Shown one piece after another: positions 8,856 through 16,728 of a stretch of DNA of 35,926 nucleotides. The first letter of the stretch is position 1, and each line of letters starts with the position of its first letter. The DNA lies in contig JAUNGT010000008.1 in assembly GCA_030524455.1 (NCBI GenBank), positions 49,023 to 84,948 on the forward strand, given 5' to 3'. Source of the stretch: Eubacteriales bacterium. Lineage in GTDB: Bacteria; Bacillota; Clostridia; Lachnospirales; Lachnospiraceae. The position numbers and the translations under genes are program-made. The notes under the pieces were generated by a model. That model saw only the letters and a program-made list of their open reading frames with translations, was not told the DNA's origin and did no database searches.

Positions 8856-9275
8856 ATGGATTACAAAAGATTTGGAGATACCCTGGCGGTGCGGCTGGAT
8901 CCCGGGGAGGAGATCTGCGAACAGCTTTTGCTGCTGGCGGGCAGGGAGAATATTTCTTTCGCCGGGATCAGCGGACTGGGGGCGGTAAACGATTTTACGA
9001 CGGGCGTTTTTGACACGGAGACGAAGGAATTTCATGCCAATACCTATCAGGGAGCCTATGAGGTCGTGTCCCTGACCGGGACGCTGACGCGCCTGGACGG
9101 TGAACCCTATCTGCATGTGCACTTTGCGGCGGGCGACGCCTCCGGTCGTGTGGTGGGCGGACATTTAAAGCGGGCGGTGGTCAGCGCCACGGCGGAAATC
9201 CTGGTTCGCTGCATCGACGGCGAGGTGGGCCGCCGGTTTGACGGACAGATCGGCCTGAATTTGTTTGCATTTTAA
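8856..9275 (+). CDS. PPC/DUF296 domain protein
   Basis: A 139-residue single-domain protein of the 'plants and prokaryotes conserved' (PPC, DUF296) family, which in plants is fused to AT-hooks. The core HVHFAAGDASGRVVGGHL (about residues 87-104) carries the conserved H-x-H and GGHL pattern associated with metal binding and trimer formation. Length equals one complete domain, and GAAAGGAG precedes the ATG. Prokaryotic members are often called DNA-binding, but their role is not settled. It has its own promoter candidate, and a further promoter candidate follows before prmA, so it may be a single-gene unit. Confidence 0.88.
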   Translation: MDYKRFGDTLAVRLDPGEEICEQLLLLAGRENISFAGISGLGAVNDFTTGVFDTETKEFHANTYQGAYEVVSLTGTLTRLDGEPYLHVHFAAGDASGRVVGGHLKRAVVSATAEILVRCIDGEVGRRFDGQIGLNLFAF

Positions 9276-9292
9276 AGTTTTTATGTTATGAT
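9265..9292 (+). promoter_or_regulatory. Promoter candidate for prmA-rsmE
   Basis: TTGCAT at 9265-9270, a 16-base spacer, and TATGAT at 9287-9292 with an extended TG at 9284-9285. The -35 overlaps the last codons of the PPC gene. Confidence 0.5.
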
Positions 9293-9327
9293 ACCATGGT
9301 CAAAAGGAAGGTTCGGAGGTCAGGCAT

Positions 9328-10314
9328 ATGAAATGGAAGAAATTCAGGGTAAAAACCGTGACGGAGGCGGAGGATATCATTATCAGCACGCTCTATGATA
9401 TCGGGCTGGAGGGCGCGCAGATCGAGGATAAGGTGCCGTTGACTGCCCTGGAGAAGGAGCAGATGTTTGTGGACATCCTGCCGGACGGGCCGGAGGATGA
9501 CGGAATCGCCTATCTGAGCTTTTTCGTGGAGGAAAAGGAGGACGGCGCCCTGGAGCTTGCGGGCAGGGAGGTGACCCAGGAGCAGATCTGTGCCCTGGTG
9601 CGGCAGGAGCTGGACGGACTGCGGCCCTTCTGCGAGATCGGCGAGGGAAGCATCGCGGTGGACGAGACGGAGGATATTGACTGGATTAACAACTGGAAAC
9701 AGTATTTCCATCAGTTTTACATCGATGATCTTCTGGTGATCCCTTCCTGGGAGGAGGTAAAGCCGGAGGATCAGGGAAAGAAGATCCTGCATATCGATCC
9801 CGGGACGGCGTTCGGCACGGGGATGCACGAGACGACCCAGCTGTGCATTCGTCAGCTCAAAAAGTTTATCACGCCGCAGACGGAGCTTCTGGATGTGGGA
9901 ACCGGCAGCGGGATTTTGGCGATTCTGGCTCTGATGTACGGCGCAAAGCATGCGGTCGGGACGGATCTGGATCCCTGTGCGGTGGACGCGGTGGCGGACA
10001 ACATGAAAAACAACGGCATTTCGCCGGAGCAGTTTTCCATGCTGATCGGCAATATCATCACGGACAAGGCGGTGCAGGACAGAGTCGGTTATGAAAAATA
10101 TGATATCGTTGTGGCCAATATTCTGGCGGATGTGCTGGTGCCCCTGACGCCGGTGATTGTCCATCAGCTGAAAAAGGGCGGCGTCTACATCACCTCCGGT
10201 ATCATCGACGACAAGGAGAGCGTGGTGACGGAGGCGGTGAAGGCGGCCGGACTGGAGCTTTTGGAGGTTACCTATCAGGGCGAGTGGGTCAGCGTGACCG
10301 CCCGGAAGGCTTAA
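9328..10314 (+). CDS. prmA: Ribosomal protein L11 methyltransferase
   Basis: PrmA transfers methyl groups from S-adenosylmethionine to ribosomal protein L11. At 328 residues it has the usual length: an N-terminal substrate-recognition domain with the D-W-x-x-x-W-K segment (IDWINNWKQYF, 117-127), then a class I methyltransferase domain with GTGMHETT (163-170), DVGTGSG (189-195) and VVANILADVL (261-270). GGAGG upstream supports ATG 9328. It is followed after 12 bases by rsmE, a pair common in Firmicutes. Confidence 0.95.
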   Translation: MKWKKFRVKTVTEAEDIIISTLYDIGLEGAQIEDKVPLTALEKEQMFVDILPDGPEDDGIAYLSFFVEEKEDGALELAGREVTQEQICALVRQELDGLRPFCEIGEGSIAVDETEDIDWINNWKQYFHQFYIDDLLVIPSWEEVKPEDQGKKILHIDPGTAFGTGMHETTQLCIRQLKKFITPQTELLDVGTGSGILAILALMYGAKHAVGTDLDPCAVDAVADNMKNNGISPEQFSMLIGNIITDKAVQDRVGYEKYDIVVANILADVLVPLTPVIVHQLKKGGVYITSGIIDDKESVVTEAVKAAGLELLEVTYQGEWVSVTARKA

Positions 10315-10326
10315 AGAGGACAGAGG

Positions 10327-11067
10327 ATGTATCAGTTTTTTGTGGAGCCCTCCCGGATTCAGGGCAGCCGGATCGTGATTGAGGGAGGCGACGTAAACCA
10401 CATCAAAAATGTGCTGCGCATGCGGCCCGGCGAGGAGCTGGCGGTTTCCAATGGGCAGGACGGCCGGGAATATCTTTGCAGCATCGAGGAGCTTTCGGAA
10501 GAGCAGGTGGTCTGCCGCCTGCTTTCTGTGCGGGAGGACGCAGCGGAGCTTCCCGCGCGGGTGACCTTTTTTCAGGGGCTTCCCAAGGCGGAAAAGATGG
10601 AGCTGATCGTGCAGAAGCTGGTGGAGCTCGGAGCCTGCCGGATTGTGCCGGTGGCCTTAAAGCGCAGTGTGGTGAAGCTGGATGAGAAAAAGGCGAGAGC
10701 CCGCAGGGAGCGCTGGCAGTCCATCGCGGAGGCGGCGGCCAAGCAGAGCAAACGGCGAATCGTACCACAGGTAGGAGAGGTGTGCAGCCTGAAGGAGGCG
10801 CTTGCCCAGGCGGCAGAGATGGATCTGAAGCTGATTCCCTACGAGCTCTCGGAGGGGATGGAGCGGACGAGAAGGCTGATTGAGAGCGCCGAAGCAGGAC
10901 AGGAGATCGCCGTCCTGATCGGGCCGGAGGGCGGCTTTGACCCGGAGGAGGTGGAGCTTGCCCAACAGGCGGGCTTTGAGGCGGTGACGCTGGGAAGGCG
11001 GATTCTGCGCACGGAGACGGCGGGGCTTACGGTGATGGCCTGGCTGATGTATTGCCTGGAGGCTTAG
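10327..11067 (+). CDS. rsmE: 16S rRNA m3U1498 methyltransferase
   Basis: RsmE methylates N3 of U1498 in 16S rRNA. The 246-residue protein has an N-terminal PUA-like part (residues 1-70) and a SPOUT (knotted) C-terminal domain with EAAAKQSKR (135-143), GPEGGF (199-204) and LGRRILRTETA (222-232), all diagnostic. AGAGGA lies just before the ATG. It follows prmA closely and is very likely cotranscribed. Confidence 0.95.
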   Translation: MYQFFVEPSRIQGSRIVIEGGDVNHIKNVLRMRPGEELAVSNGQDGREYLCSIEELSEEQVVCRLLSVREDAAELPARVTFFQGLPKAEKMELIVQKLVELGACRIVPVALKRSVVKLDEKKARARRERWQSIAEAAAKQSKRRIVPQVGEVCSLKEALAQAAEMDLKLIPYELSEGMERTRRLIESAEAGQEIAVLIGPEGGFDPEEVELAQQAGFEAVTLGRRILRTETAGLTVMAWLMYCLEA

Positions 11068-11156
11068 CGTGTGTCTGAGACCGGGCTGAACAGTGGCGGA
11101 GCGCCGTCATATGATAAGGATAGGAGTTACCAATCAGAAAAAGCAGGTGAAAGGTT

Positions 11157-12317
11157 ATGGAATGTTATCTGGATAATTCGGCCACCACAAGGTGCCTGGA
11201 GAGCGCGGCAGAGCTGATGGCCGGGATTATGTGCACGGAGTACGGGAATCCTTCCAGCCTGCACCACAAGGGGGTGCAGGCGGAGGAGCATCTGCGTCAC
11301 GCCAGGGAGGTGATCGCCAGGAGCCTTAAGGTGGCGCCCAAGGAGATCTTTTTTACCTCCGGAGGGACGGAATCGGATAATCTGGCGCTGCGGGGCGCGG
11401 CCTATGCCAACGGGCGCAGCGGCCGTCATCTGATCACCACGTCGGTGGAGCATCCGGCGGTGCTCAACACCATGCAGTATCTGGAGCAGCAGGGCTATGA
11501 GGTGACCTATCTTCCGGTGGGAGAGGACGGGCGGATCCGTCTTTCCGATCTGGAGGCGGCGATCCGTCCCGACACGATCCTGGTGTCTGTCATGCACACC
11601 AACAACGAGATCGGAGCGCTGCAGCCCATCGCGGAGGCGGGGGCGCTGATCAAGCGGGTCAATCCCAACACATTATTCCATGTGGACGCGGTGCAGGGCT
11701 ACGGCAAGAGCCGGATTTTGGCAAAAAGGCTGGGGATTGATATGCTTTCGGTCTCCGCCCACAAAATTCACGGCCCGAAGGGGATCGGCTTTCTTTATGT
11801 GGGCGACCGGGTGAAGATCCGGCCGATTCTTTTCGGCGGCGGACAGGAGCGGGGACTGCGCTCCGGCACGGAGAATGTGGCCGGCATTGCGGGCATGGCG
11901 AAGGCGGCGGAGGAGATTTACCGGAATCTGGACGCCGATGTGGACCGGATGTACGGGCTGCGGGAACGGCTGGCGCAGGGGATTCTCGGACTGGAAAACG
12001 TGCGGATCAACGGACTGCCCGGACGGGAGAGCGCGCCGCATGTGCTGAGCGCCTCCTTTGCCGGCGTGCGCAGCGAGGTGCTGCTGCATGCGCTGGAGGA
12101 AAAACAGATCTATGTGTCCGCGGGGAGCGCCTGCGCCTCCAATCATCCGGAGACGTCCGGCTCCGCCACGCTGCGTGCCATCGGCCTTCCGAAGGAGCTG
12201 CTTGGCTCCACCGTGCGTTTCAGTCTTTCGGTGTTCACCACGCAGGAGGAGATCGACTATACGGTGCGGACGCTGCGCGAGCTGGTTCCCATGCTGCGGC
12301 GCTTTACAAGACGATAA
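11157..12317 (+). CDS. Cysteine desulfurase (NifS/IscS family)
   Basis: PLP-dependent cysteine desulfurase of 386 residues. H99 (SVEHPAV), the PLP lysine K203 in SAHKIHGPKG and the catalytic cysteine C326 in SAGSACASNH are visible. The short loop around C326 matches the IscS/NifS group rather than SufS. GGTGAAAGG precedes ATG 11157. The thiI gene follows after 52 bases, the pairing found in Firmicutes where a dedicated desulfurase feeds sulfur to ThiI for 4-thiouridine in tRNA. That partnership is inferred from position. Confidence 0.93.
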   Translation: MECYLDNSATTRCLESAAELMAGIMCTEYGNPSSLHHKGVQAEEHLRHAREVIARSLKVAPKEIFFTSGGTESDNLALRGAAYANGRSGRHLITTSVEHPAVLNTMQYLEQQGYEVTYLPVGEDGRIRLSDLEAAIRPDTILVSVMHTNNEIGALQPIAEAGALIKRVNPNTLFHVDAVQGYGKSRILAKRLGIDMLSVSAHKIHGPKGIGFLYVGDRVKIRPILFGGGQERGLRSGTENVAGIAGMAKAAEEIYRNLDADVDRMYGLRERLAQGILGLENVRINGLPGRESAPHVLSASFAGVRSEVLLHALEEKQIYVSAGSACASNHPETSGSATLRAIGLPKELLGSTVRFSLSVFTTQEEIDYTVRTLRELVPMLRRFTRR

Positions 12318-12369
12318 AATTGGCCTGCCGTCCGCAGGGGGCGGCAGACAGCAAGCTGAGGATTTGTAT

Positions 12370-13551
12370 ATGTTTAAAGCTTTTTTGATAAAGTACGCGG
12401 AGATCGGGGTGAAGGGCAAGAACCGGGATCTGTTTGAGGAAGCGCTTGCCCGTCAGATCAAGTACGCCTTAAAGCGCTGTGAGGGCGAGTTTGCCGTGCG
12501 CCGCACGAGAGGGCGCGTCTATATCGACGTTCTTTCCGATTATGACTATGAGGAGACGGTGGAGAATCTGAAAACCGTCTGCGGGATTTCCTCCATCTGC
12601 CCTATGGTGGAGCTGGAGGACGAGGGCTTTGAGAAGCTCTGCCGGGACGCGGTGGACTATCTGGACGCGCAGTATCCGGACAAGCATATCACCTTCAAGG
12701 TCAACGCCCGCCGGGCCCGGAAAAATTATCCGGTGGAATCCATGGAGATCAACGCCCTGGTGGGAGAGAAGGTGCTGGAGGCCTTTCCGGAGATCCGGGT
12801 GGACGTGCACCATCCCGATGTGATGCTTTATATCGAGGTGCGGGAAAAAATTTATATGTATTCCATCGAGATCCCCGGCCCCGGCGGAATGCCTGTCGGC
12901 ACCAACGGCAAAGCGATGCTCCTTCTGTCCGGCGGCATCGATTCCCCGGTGGCGGGCTTTATGGTGGCCAAGCGCGGCGTGAAGATCGACGCGGTCTATT
13001 TCCATGCGCCCCCCTACACCAGCGAGCGGGCCAAGCAGAAGGTCGTGGACCTGGCGCGGCTTGTGGCGCGCTACAGCGGGCCGATTTACCTGCATGTGAT
13101 CAATTTTACGGAGATCCAGCTGGCGATCTACGAAAAATGCCCGCACGATGAGCTGACCATCATTATGCGCCGCTATATGATGCGGATCGCGGAGGAGATC
13201 GCAAAAAAGACCGAGTGCCTGGGACTTGTGACCGGCGAGAGCATCGGTCAGGTGGCGAGCCAGACGATGCAGTCTCTGGCGGTGACCAACGAGGTCTGCA
13301 CGCTGCCGGTGTTCCGGCCCTGCATCGGACTGGACAAGCAGGAGATTGTGGAGATTTCCGAAAAAATCGGCACCTACGAGACGTCGATTCTGCCCTTCGA
13401 GGACTGCTGCACGATTTTTGTCGCGAAGCATCCGGTGACCAAGCCGAACCTGGAGGTCATCAAGCGGCATGAGGGGAATCTGGCGGACTGCATCGGGGAG
13501 ATGCTGGAGAGGGCGCTGGAGACGGACGAACTGATTATTGTGGAGGCGTGA
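12370..13551 (+). CDS. thiI: tRNA 4-thiouridine synthase ThiI
   Basis: ThiI adenylates U8 of tRNA for sulfur insertion. The 393-residue protein has an N-terminal ferredoxin-like and THUMP region (to about 165) and a PP-loop ATPase domain with SGGIDSPVAGF starting near residue 186. There is no C-terminal rhodanese domain, as usual in Firmicutes and unlike E. coli. The frame is open much further upstream, but that part overlaps the desulfurase gene; ATG 12370 gives the family N-terminus (MFKAFLIKYAEIGVKGKNR) with a weak GAGG upstream. Confidence 0.94.
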   Translation: MFKAFLIKYAEIGVKGKNRDLFEEALARQIKYALKRCEGEFAVRRTRGRVYIDVLSDYDYEETVENLKTVCGISSICPMVELEDEGFEKLCRDAVDYLDAQYPDKHITFKVNARRARKNYPVESMEINALVGEKVLEAFPEIRVDVHHPDVMLYIEVREKIYMYSIEIPGPGGMPVGTNGKAMLLLSGGIDSPVAGFMVAKRGVKIDAVYFHAPPYTSERAKQKVVDLARLVARYSGPIYLHVINFTEIQLAIYEKCPHDELTIIMRRYMMRIAEEIAKKTECLGLVTGESIGQVASQTMQSLAVTNEVCTLPVFRPCIGLDKQEIVEISEKIGTYETSILPFEDCCTIFVAKHPVTKPNLEVIKRHEGNLADCIGEMLERALETDELIIVEA

Positions 13552-13729
13552 GCAGGCCCCCACGCTGATTGCGCGGCGGGAGTGGCGCGCGGGAGTCCGC
13601 CGTGTCAGCTTAGCTCCGGAAAAAGAGGCGCGGCGTTACTTTTTGAAGTAGCCTCAAACACTTGCTGTTTGAGGCGTGAGAACATGATTTGGGTGTGAGC
13701 GGGCTCCTTTTGCGAAGCAAAACTTTAAA

Positions 13730-13776
13730 TTGAGCCCGCGAATGTTCCTGTTTACAGGGCACCTGTAAACAGGAAC
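13730..13776. repeat. Dispersed palindromic repeat, copy 1
   Basis: TTGAGCCCG (13730-13738), then a perfect 15-bp inverted repeat (13744-13758/13762-13776) beginning GTTCCTGTTTACAGG. Copy 2 lies at 23227-23274 with the same order and the same first arm. Confidence 0.8.
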
Positions 13777-13904
13777 TGCCGGGGCTAAGCTGAGGGCATT
13801 CGCCCCATAGCTTCCGCCTGTCACAACCAGCTTTGTGAGCACGCTCTGGCGAGCGTGTTCCCACGCCGGTTGCAACAGGCGGAAGCTGCACGGCTCATTG
13901 GAAT

Positions 13905-13938
13905 CAAAAAAAGGACTATGCGGCTTGCCGCATAATCC
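13905..13938 (-). terminator. Rho-independent terminator of the HPr-like gene
   Basis: On the minus strand, 8 bp TATGCGGC/GCCGCATA with a 2-base loop, extended by GGA/TCC, is followed by about seven T (complement of A at 13906-13912). It lies some 20 bases after the stop codon. Confidence 0.85.
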
Positions 13939-13954
13939 CCCTTTAGGTGTTGGG

Positions 13955-14185
13955 TCAGATCAGATAAGGCTTGAGGACTTCGAGAACTGCGTCTACATTG
14001 TCCTCTGCGTGAATGTTTAAGTCGATCGGCTTGGACAGATCCAGGCTGAAGATGCCCATGATGGACTTGGCGTCGATCACATATCTGCCGGATACCAGGT
14101 CGAAGTCGTAATCGAACTTGGTGATGTCGTTCACGAAAGATTTCACCTTATCAATAGAGTTTAAGGAAATCTGAACGGTTTTCAT
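13955..14185 (-). CDS. HPr/Crh-like phosphocarrier homologue lacking the active histidine
   Basis: A 76-residue protein with the length and strand pattern of HPr. The regulatory serine segment is kept (AKSIMGIFSLDL, serine at 41), matching HPr Ser46 in KSIMGVMSL. The catalytic His15 region (GIHARPA in HPr) reads SIDKVKSFV, so the histidine that carries phosphate from enzyme I is absent. It resembles Crh, which also lacks His15 and keeps Ser46, more than a transport HPr. It has a strong AAAGGAGGT site, its own promoter (14226-14255) and a terminator, so it is a single-gene unit. A regulatory role in carbon metabolism is inferred. Confidence 0.82.
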   Translation of the reverse strand: MKTVQISLNSIDKVKSFVNDITKFDYDFDLVSGRYVIDAKSIMGIFSLDLSKPIDLNIHAEDNVDAVLEVLKPYLI

Positions 14186-14225
14186 TTAGTTTACCTCCTT
14201 TGGGTTCAATACCTTCTGCCCCTAT

Positions 14226-14255
14226 ATTAACAAACTATGGTGGCAAAAGTCAATT
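14226..14255 (-). promoter_or_regulatory. Promoter of the HPr-like gene
   Basis: Minus strand: -35 TTGACT (complement of 14250-14255), 18-base spacer, -10 TAATAT (complement of 14226-14231). The start codon lies about 40 bases downstream. Confidence 0.6.
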
Positions 14256-14286
14256 ACCAAACATAACAAAAATGGCGGAGAATAAT

Positions 14287-15669
14287 ATGAAAAGTGTTGC
14301 ATTACACAATTTGGGCTGCAAAGTGAACGCATATGAGCTGGAGGTTATGCGGCAAAAGTTACAAGCAAAGGGGTATGAAATTGTACCTTTTGAATCAAAT
14401 GCGGACATTTATATCATAAATACATGTACAGTTACCAATATTGCGGATCGCAAGAGCAGGCAGATGCTGCATCGGGCAAAGCATGTCAATCCGGACGCTG
14501 TGGTTGTGGCGGTGGGGTGTTATGTGCAGGCCGGGGAGGAGAACCGGAAGGATCCCTGCATCGATCTGGCGATTGGGAACAACCGGAAAAAAGATATCGC
14601 AGAGATTTTGGAGGCGTATCTGCAGGAGCGGGAGGATGGGGCGCGGGAAAATGTGCCGGATATTTCCTGCGAGCGCGTTTATGAGGAGATGCGCATGGAG
14701 GAGAGCGACGGGCACACGCGGGCCTATATCAAGGTTCAGGACGGCTGCAATCAGTTTTGCTCCTACTGCATTATCCCCTTTGTGCGGGGAAGGGTGCGGA
14801 GCCGCCGGGAGGAGGATGTGCTGGCGGAGGTGGAGGGTCTGGCAAAAAAGGGCTTCCGGGAGGTGGTCGTCACGGGCATCCATTTAAGCTCCTACGGCAT
14901 GGATTTTATCGGGGAGACGGATGGAGATTATCTGCAGAACGGCAAGGATCTGCGGGGGACGGCCTTTGAGCGGGCTTATCTGATTTCCCTGCTGGAGAAG
15001 GTGGCGGCTGTGGAGGGGATTCGCCGGGTGCGGCTGGGCTCCCTGGAGCCGCGCATCATCACGGAGGAGTTTGCGCGGCGGCTGGCCGCGATTCCGCAGC
15101 TGTGCCCGCATTTCCATCTGTCCCTGCAGAGCGGCTGCGACGCCACGCTAAAACGGATGAATAGGCATTACACCGCGGAGGAATACTATGAGAAGGCCCG
15201 ACTGCTGCGGCGCGTCTTTGAAAGACCGGCGATCACCACGGATGTGATCGTGGGCTTTCCCGGGGAGACGGAGGAGGAGTTTGAGGAGACGGAGCGCTTC
15301 CTTGAAAAGACAGACTTCTTCGAGATGCATATTTTCAAATATTCCCGCCGGAAGGGGACGGTGGCCGATAAGCTGCCGGGTCAGCTGACGGACGCCGAAA
15401 AAACGGCCCGCAGCGCGCGGCTTTTTGCGCTGGAGCGCAGGCAGTCCAGAGCCTTCCGGGAGGCCTGCCTGGGGGAGGAGACGGAGATTTTGGCCGAGGA
15501 GAAAAAACGGATCGGCGGTCGGGATTACTGGATCGGCCACACGAAAACCTATGTGAAGGCGGCTTTTTTGGCGGAAGGGGATAAGGACTGGCAGAACTGC
15601 CTGGTCACCGGCACGGCGACAGGCTTTCTGACGGATGAAATCCTGTTGTTGAATTTTCCGGGAAAGTAA
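14287..15669 (+). CDS. mtaB: tRNA t6A37 methylthiotransferase MtaB
   Basis: Radical-SAM methylthiotransferase that adds a methylthio group to t6A37 of tRNA. In the 460-residue product the N-terminal UPF0004 domain carries cysteines 11, 47 and 78 for the second iron-sulfur cluster, and the radical-SAM motif is C154-x3-C158-x2-C161 (GCNQFCSYC). About 70 C-terminal residues correspond to a TRAM-like domain. LGCKVNAYELEVM and CYVQAG favour MtaB over MiaB or RimO. The frame is open upstream to 14200, but GGCGGAG six bases before ATG 14287 marks the start. Confidence 0.92.
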   Translation: MKSVALHNLGCKVNAYELEVMRQKLQAKGYEIVPFESNADIYIINTCTVTNIADRKSRQMLHRAKHVNPDAVVVAVGCYVQAGEENRKDPCIDLAIGNNRKKDIAEILEAYLQEREDGARENVPDISCERVYEEMRMEESDGHTRAYIKVQDGCNQFCSYCIIPFVRGRVRSRREEDVLAEVEGLAKKGFREVVVTGIHLSSYGMDFIGETDGDYLQNGKDLRGTAFERAYLISLLEKVAAVEGIRRVRLGSLEPRIITEEFARRLAAIPQLCPHFHLSLQSGCDATLKRMNRHYTAEEYYEKARLLRRVFERPAITTDVIVGFPGETEEEFEETERFLEKTDFFEMHIFKYSRRKGTVADKLPGQLTDAEKTARSARLFALERRQSRAFREACLGEETEILAEEKKRIGGRDYWIGHTKTYVKAAFLAEGDKDWQNCLVTGTATGFLTDEILLLNFPGK

Positions 15670-15677
15670 GGTAAGAT
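15649..15677 (+). promoter_or_regulatory. Promoter candidate for ireB-ruvX-DUF1292
   Basis: TTGAAT at 15649-15654, a 17-base spacer and TAAGAT at 15672-15677, overlapping the end of mtaB. Confidence 0.4.
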
Positions 15678-15731
15678 AAATAATAATGGCGATCCGGCGG
15701 CTGATATTACATATAGAAAGGATGTGACGGA

Positions 15732-16004
15732 ATGCGGGATTTGGAAAATACACAATATTTTAAAGTGGAGAAGGAGCCGGAGAACGGCGTCAAGGTGATC
15801 CTGTCAGAGGTGTACGAGGCGCTTTCAGAAAAAGGCTACGATCCGGTCAGCCAGATCGTGGGCTATATCATGTCCGGTGATCCGACCTATATTACCAGCC
15901 ACAAAAACGCCCGCGGCCTGATCGGGCGCGTGGAGCGGGATGAGCTGGTGGAGGAGATGCTGAAGGCCTACATCGAGAAGAATCACTGGAAGAAGCAGGA
16001 GTGA
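15732..16004 (+). CDS. ireB: IreB-family regulatory phosphoprotein (UPF0297)
   Basis: A 90-residue protein of the IreB/YrzL (DUF965) family. The family signature is clear in the middle: [20 protein letters not shown] (35-54), followed by HKNARGLI. In Enterococcus faecalis IreB is a substrate of the Ser/Thr kinase IreK and negatively affects cephalosporin resistance; the N-terminal threonine (NTQYF) is in the phosphorylated region. It is the first gene of the conserved ireB-ruvX-DUF1292 cluster, 4 bases before ruvX. Confidence 0.93.
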   Translation: MRDLENTQYFKVEKEPENGVKVILSEVYEALSEKGYDPVSQIVGYIMSGDPTYITSHKNARGLIGRVERDELVEEMLKAYIEKNHWKKQE

Positions 16005-16008
16005 CCGT

Positions 16009-16440
16009 ATGAGGGTAATGGGACTGGATTTCGGTTCAAAGACGGTGGGCGTGGCGGTGAGCGACCCGCTCTTGGTGACGGCTCAGGGAATCGAGATTGT
16101 CAGGAGAAAGGAAGAAAACAAGCTGCGCCATACCTTTCAGCGGCTGGAGGAGCTTATCGCGGAGTACGGGGTGGACCGGCTGGTGATAGGGCTGCCGAAG
16201 AATATGAACGCCACGGAGGGCGAGCGCGTGGAAAAGACGCGGGATTTTGCAGACAGGCTTTCCCGCAGGACCGGGCTGCCGGTGATTTTTGAGGATGAGC
16301 GGCTGACGACGGTGGCGGCGGACCGCACGATGATGGAGGCAGGCGTGCGCCGGGAGAACCGGAAGGAATATGTGGACAAGATTGCGGCCGTCCTGATTTT
16401 GCAGTCCTATCTGGACCGGCGGCAGATGCAGGGAGAATAA
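16009..16440 (+). CDS. ruvX: Holliday junction resolvase-like RuvX/YqgF
   Basis: An RNase H-fold protein of 143 residues, full length. The three acidic positions are present: D7 in [16 protein letters not shown], the E of FEDERLTT (about 95-97) and D123 in [11 protein letters not shown]. The family is linked to pre-16S rRNA 5' processing and is also described as a putative Holliday junction resolvase. It stands between ireB and the DUF1292 gene with only a few bases between genes. Confidence 0.94.
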   Translation: MRVMGLDFGSKTVGVAVSDPLLVTAQGIEIVRRKEENKLRHTFQRLEELIAEYGVDRLVIGLPKNMNATEGERVEKTRDFADRLSRRTGLPVIFEDERLTTVAADRTMMEAGVRRENRKEYVDKIAAVLILQSYLDRRQMQGE

Positions 16441-16444
16441 GGCT

Positions 16445-16705
16445 TTGGAAAAGATTACATTTCGCCCGGACGACGGGGAAGCGGTGGACTTTTATGTGCT
16501 GGAGCAGACCAGGCTTGGCGGCATAGATTATATTTTGGTGACGGATAACGGGGACGAGGAAGGCGAGGCGCTGATTTTAAAGGATGTCTCGGCGCTTGGC
16601 GATGAGGAAGCGGTCTATGAGATCGTGGATGATGATGTGGAATTGGACGCGGTAGCGGCGGTCTTTGAGGACCTGCTGGAGGACGTGGACATAGAAAAAG
16701 AATGA
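16445..16705 (+). CDS. DUF1292 protein (YrzB-like)
   Basis: Small acidic protein of 86 residues with the DUF1292 pattern (DDGEAVDFYVLEQTRLGGIDYILV, then acidic repeats and EDLLEDVD at the end); function unknown. It starts with TTG at 16445; the preceding GAGAATAAGG at about 16433-16442 is close to that codon but no better start exists. It completes the ireB-ruvX-DUF1292 cluster, and rnj follows after 23 bases. Confidence 0.87.
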   Translation: MEKITFRPDDGEAVDFYVLEQTRLGGIDYILVTDNGDEEGEALILKDVSALGDEEAVYEIVDDDVELDAVAAVFEDLLEDVDIEKE

Positions 16706-16728
16706 TAAAATAAACGGAGGTAATTTTC

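Larger units (their letters stand above)
13552..13940. repeat. Hairpin-rich noncoding region (repeat mosaic)
   Basis: No convincing gene lies in these roughly 390 bases; open frames on both strands are composed of the hairpin arms. Inverted repeats read by eye: 13651-13660/13666-13675 (10 bp, loop CTTGC); 13699-13706/13732-13739 enclosing 13708-13713/13717-13722; 13744-13758/13762-13776 (15 bp perfect, loop GCA); 13809-13821/13875-13887 (13 bp) enclosing 13824-13828/13868-13872 and 13840-13846/13851-13857; and 13917-13924/13927-13934. The last is the terminator of the HPr-like gene. The 15-bp palindrome and its TTGAGCCCG flank recur after glnN. Confidence 0.75.

Noticed and set aside
12058..12369. 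Long N-terminal extension of the thiI frame
   Set aside because: It overlaps the cysteine desulfurase gene completely and encodes a cysteine- and arginine-rich sequence typical of an off-frame reading; ThiI proteins begin at the ATG at 12370.
13610..13891. Leftward open frames of 93 and 73 codons after thiI
   Set aside because: They consist of the arms of the hairpin mosaic, have no ribosome binding site, and compete with other frames over the same palindromes.
14200..14231. Rightward promoter for mtaB (TTGGGT and TATATT)
   Set aside because: The spacer is 19 bases and the -35 is poor; the same bases are better explained by the leftward HPr-like promoter.
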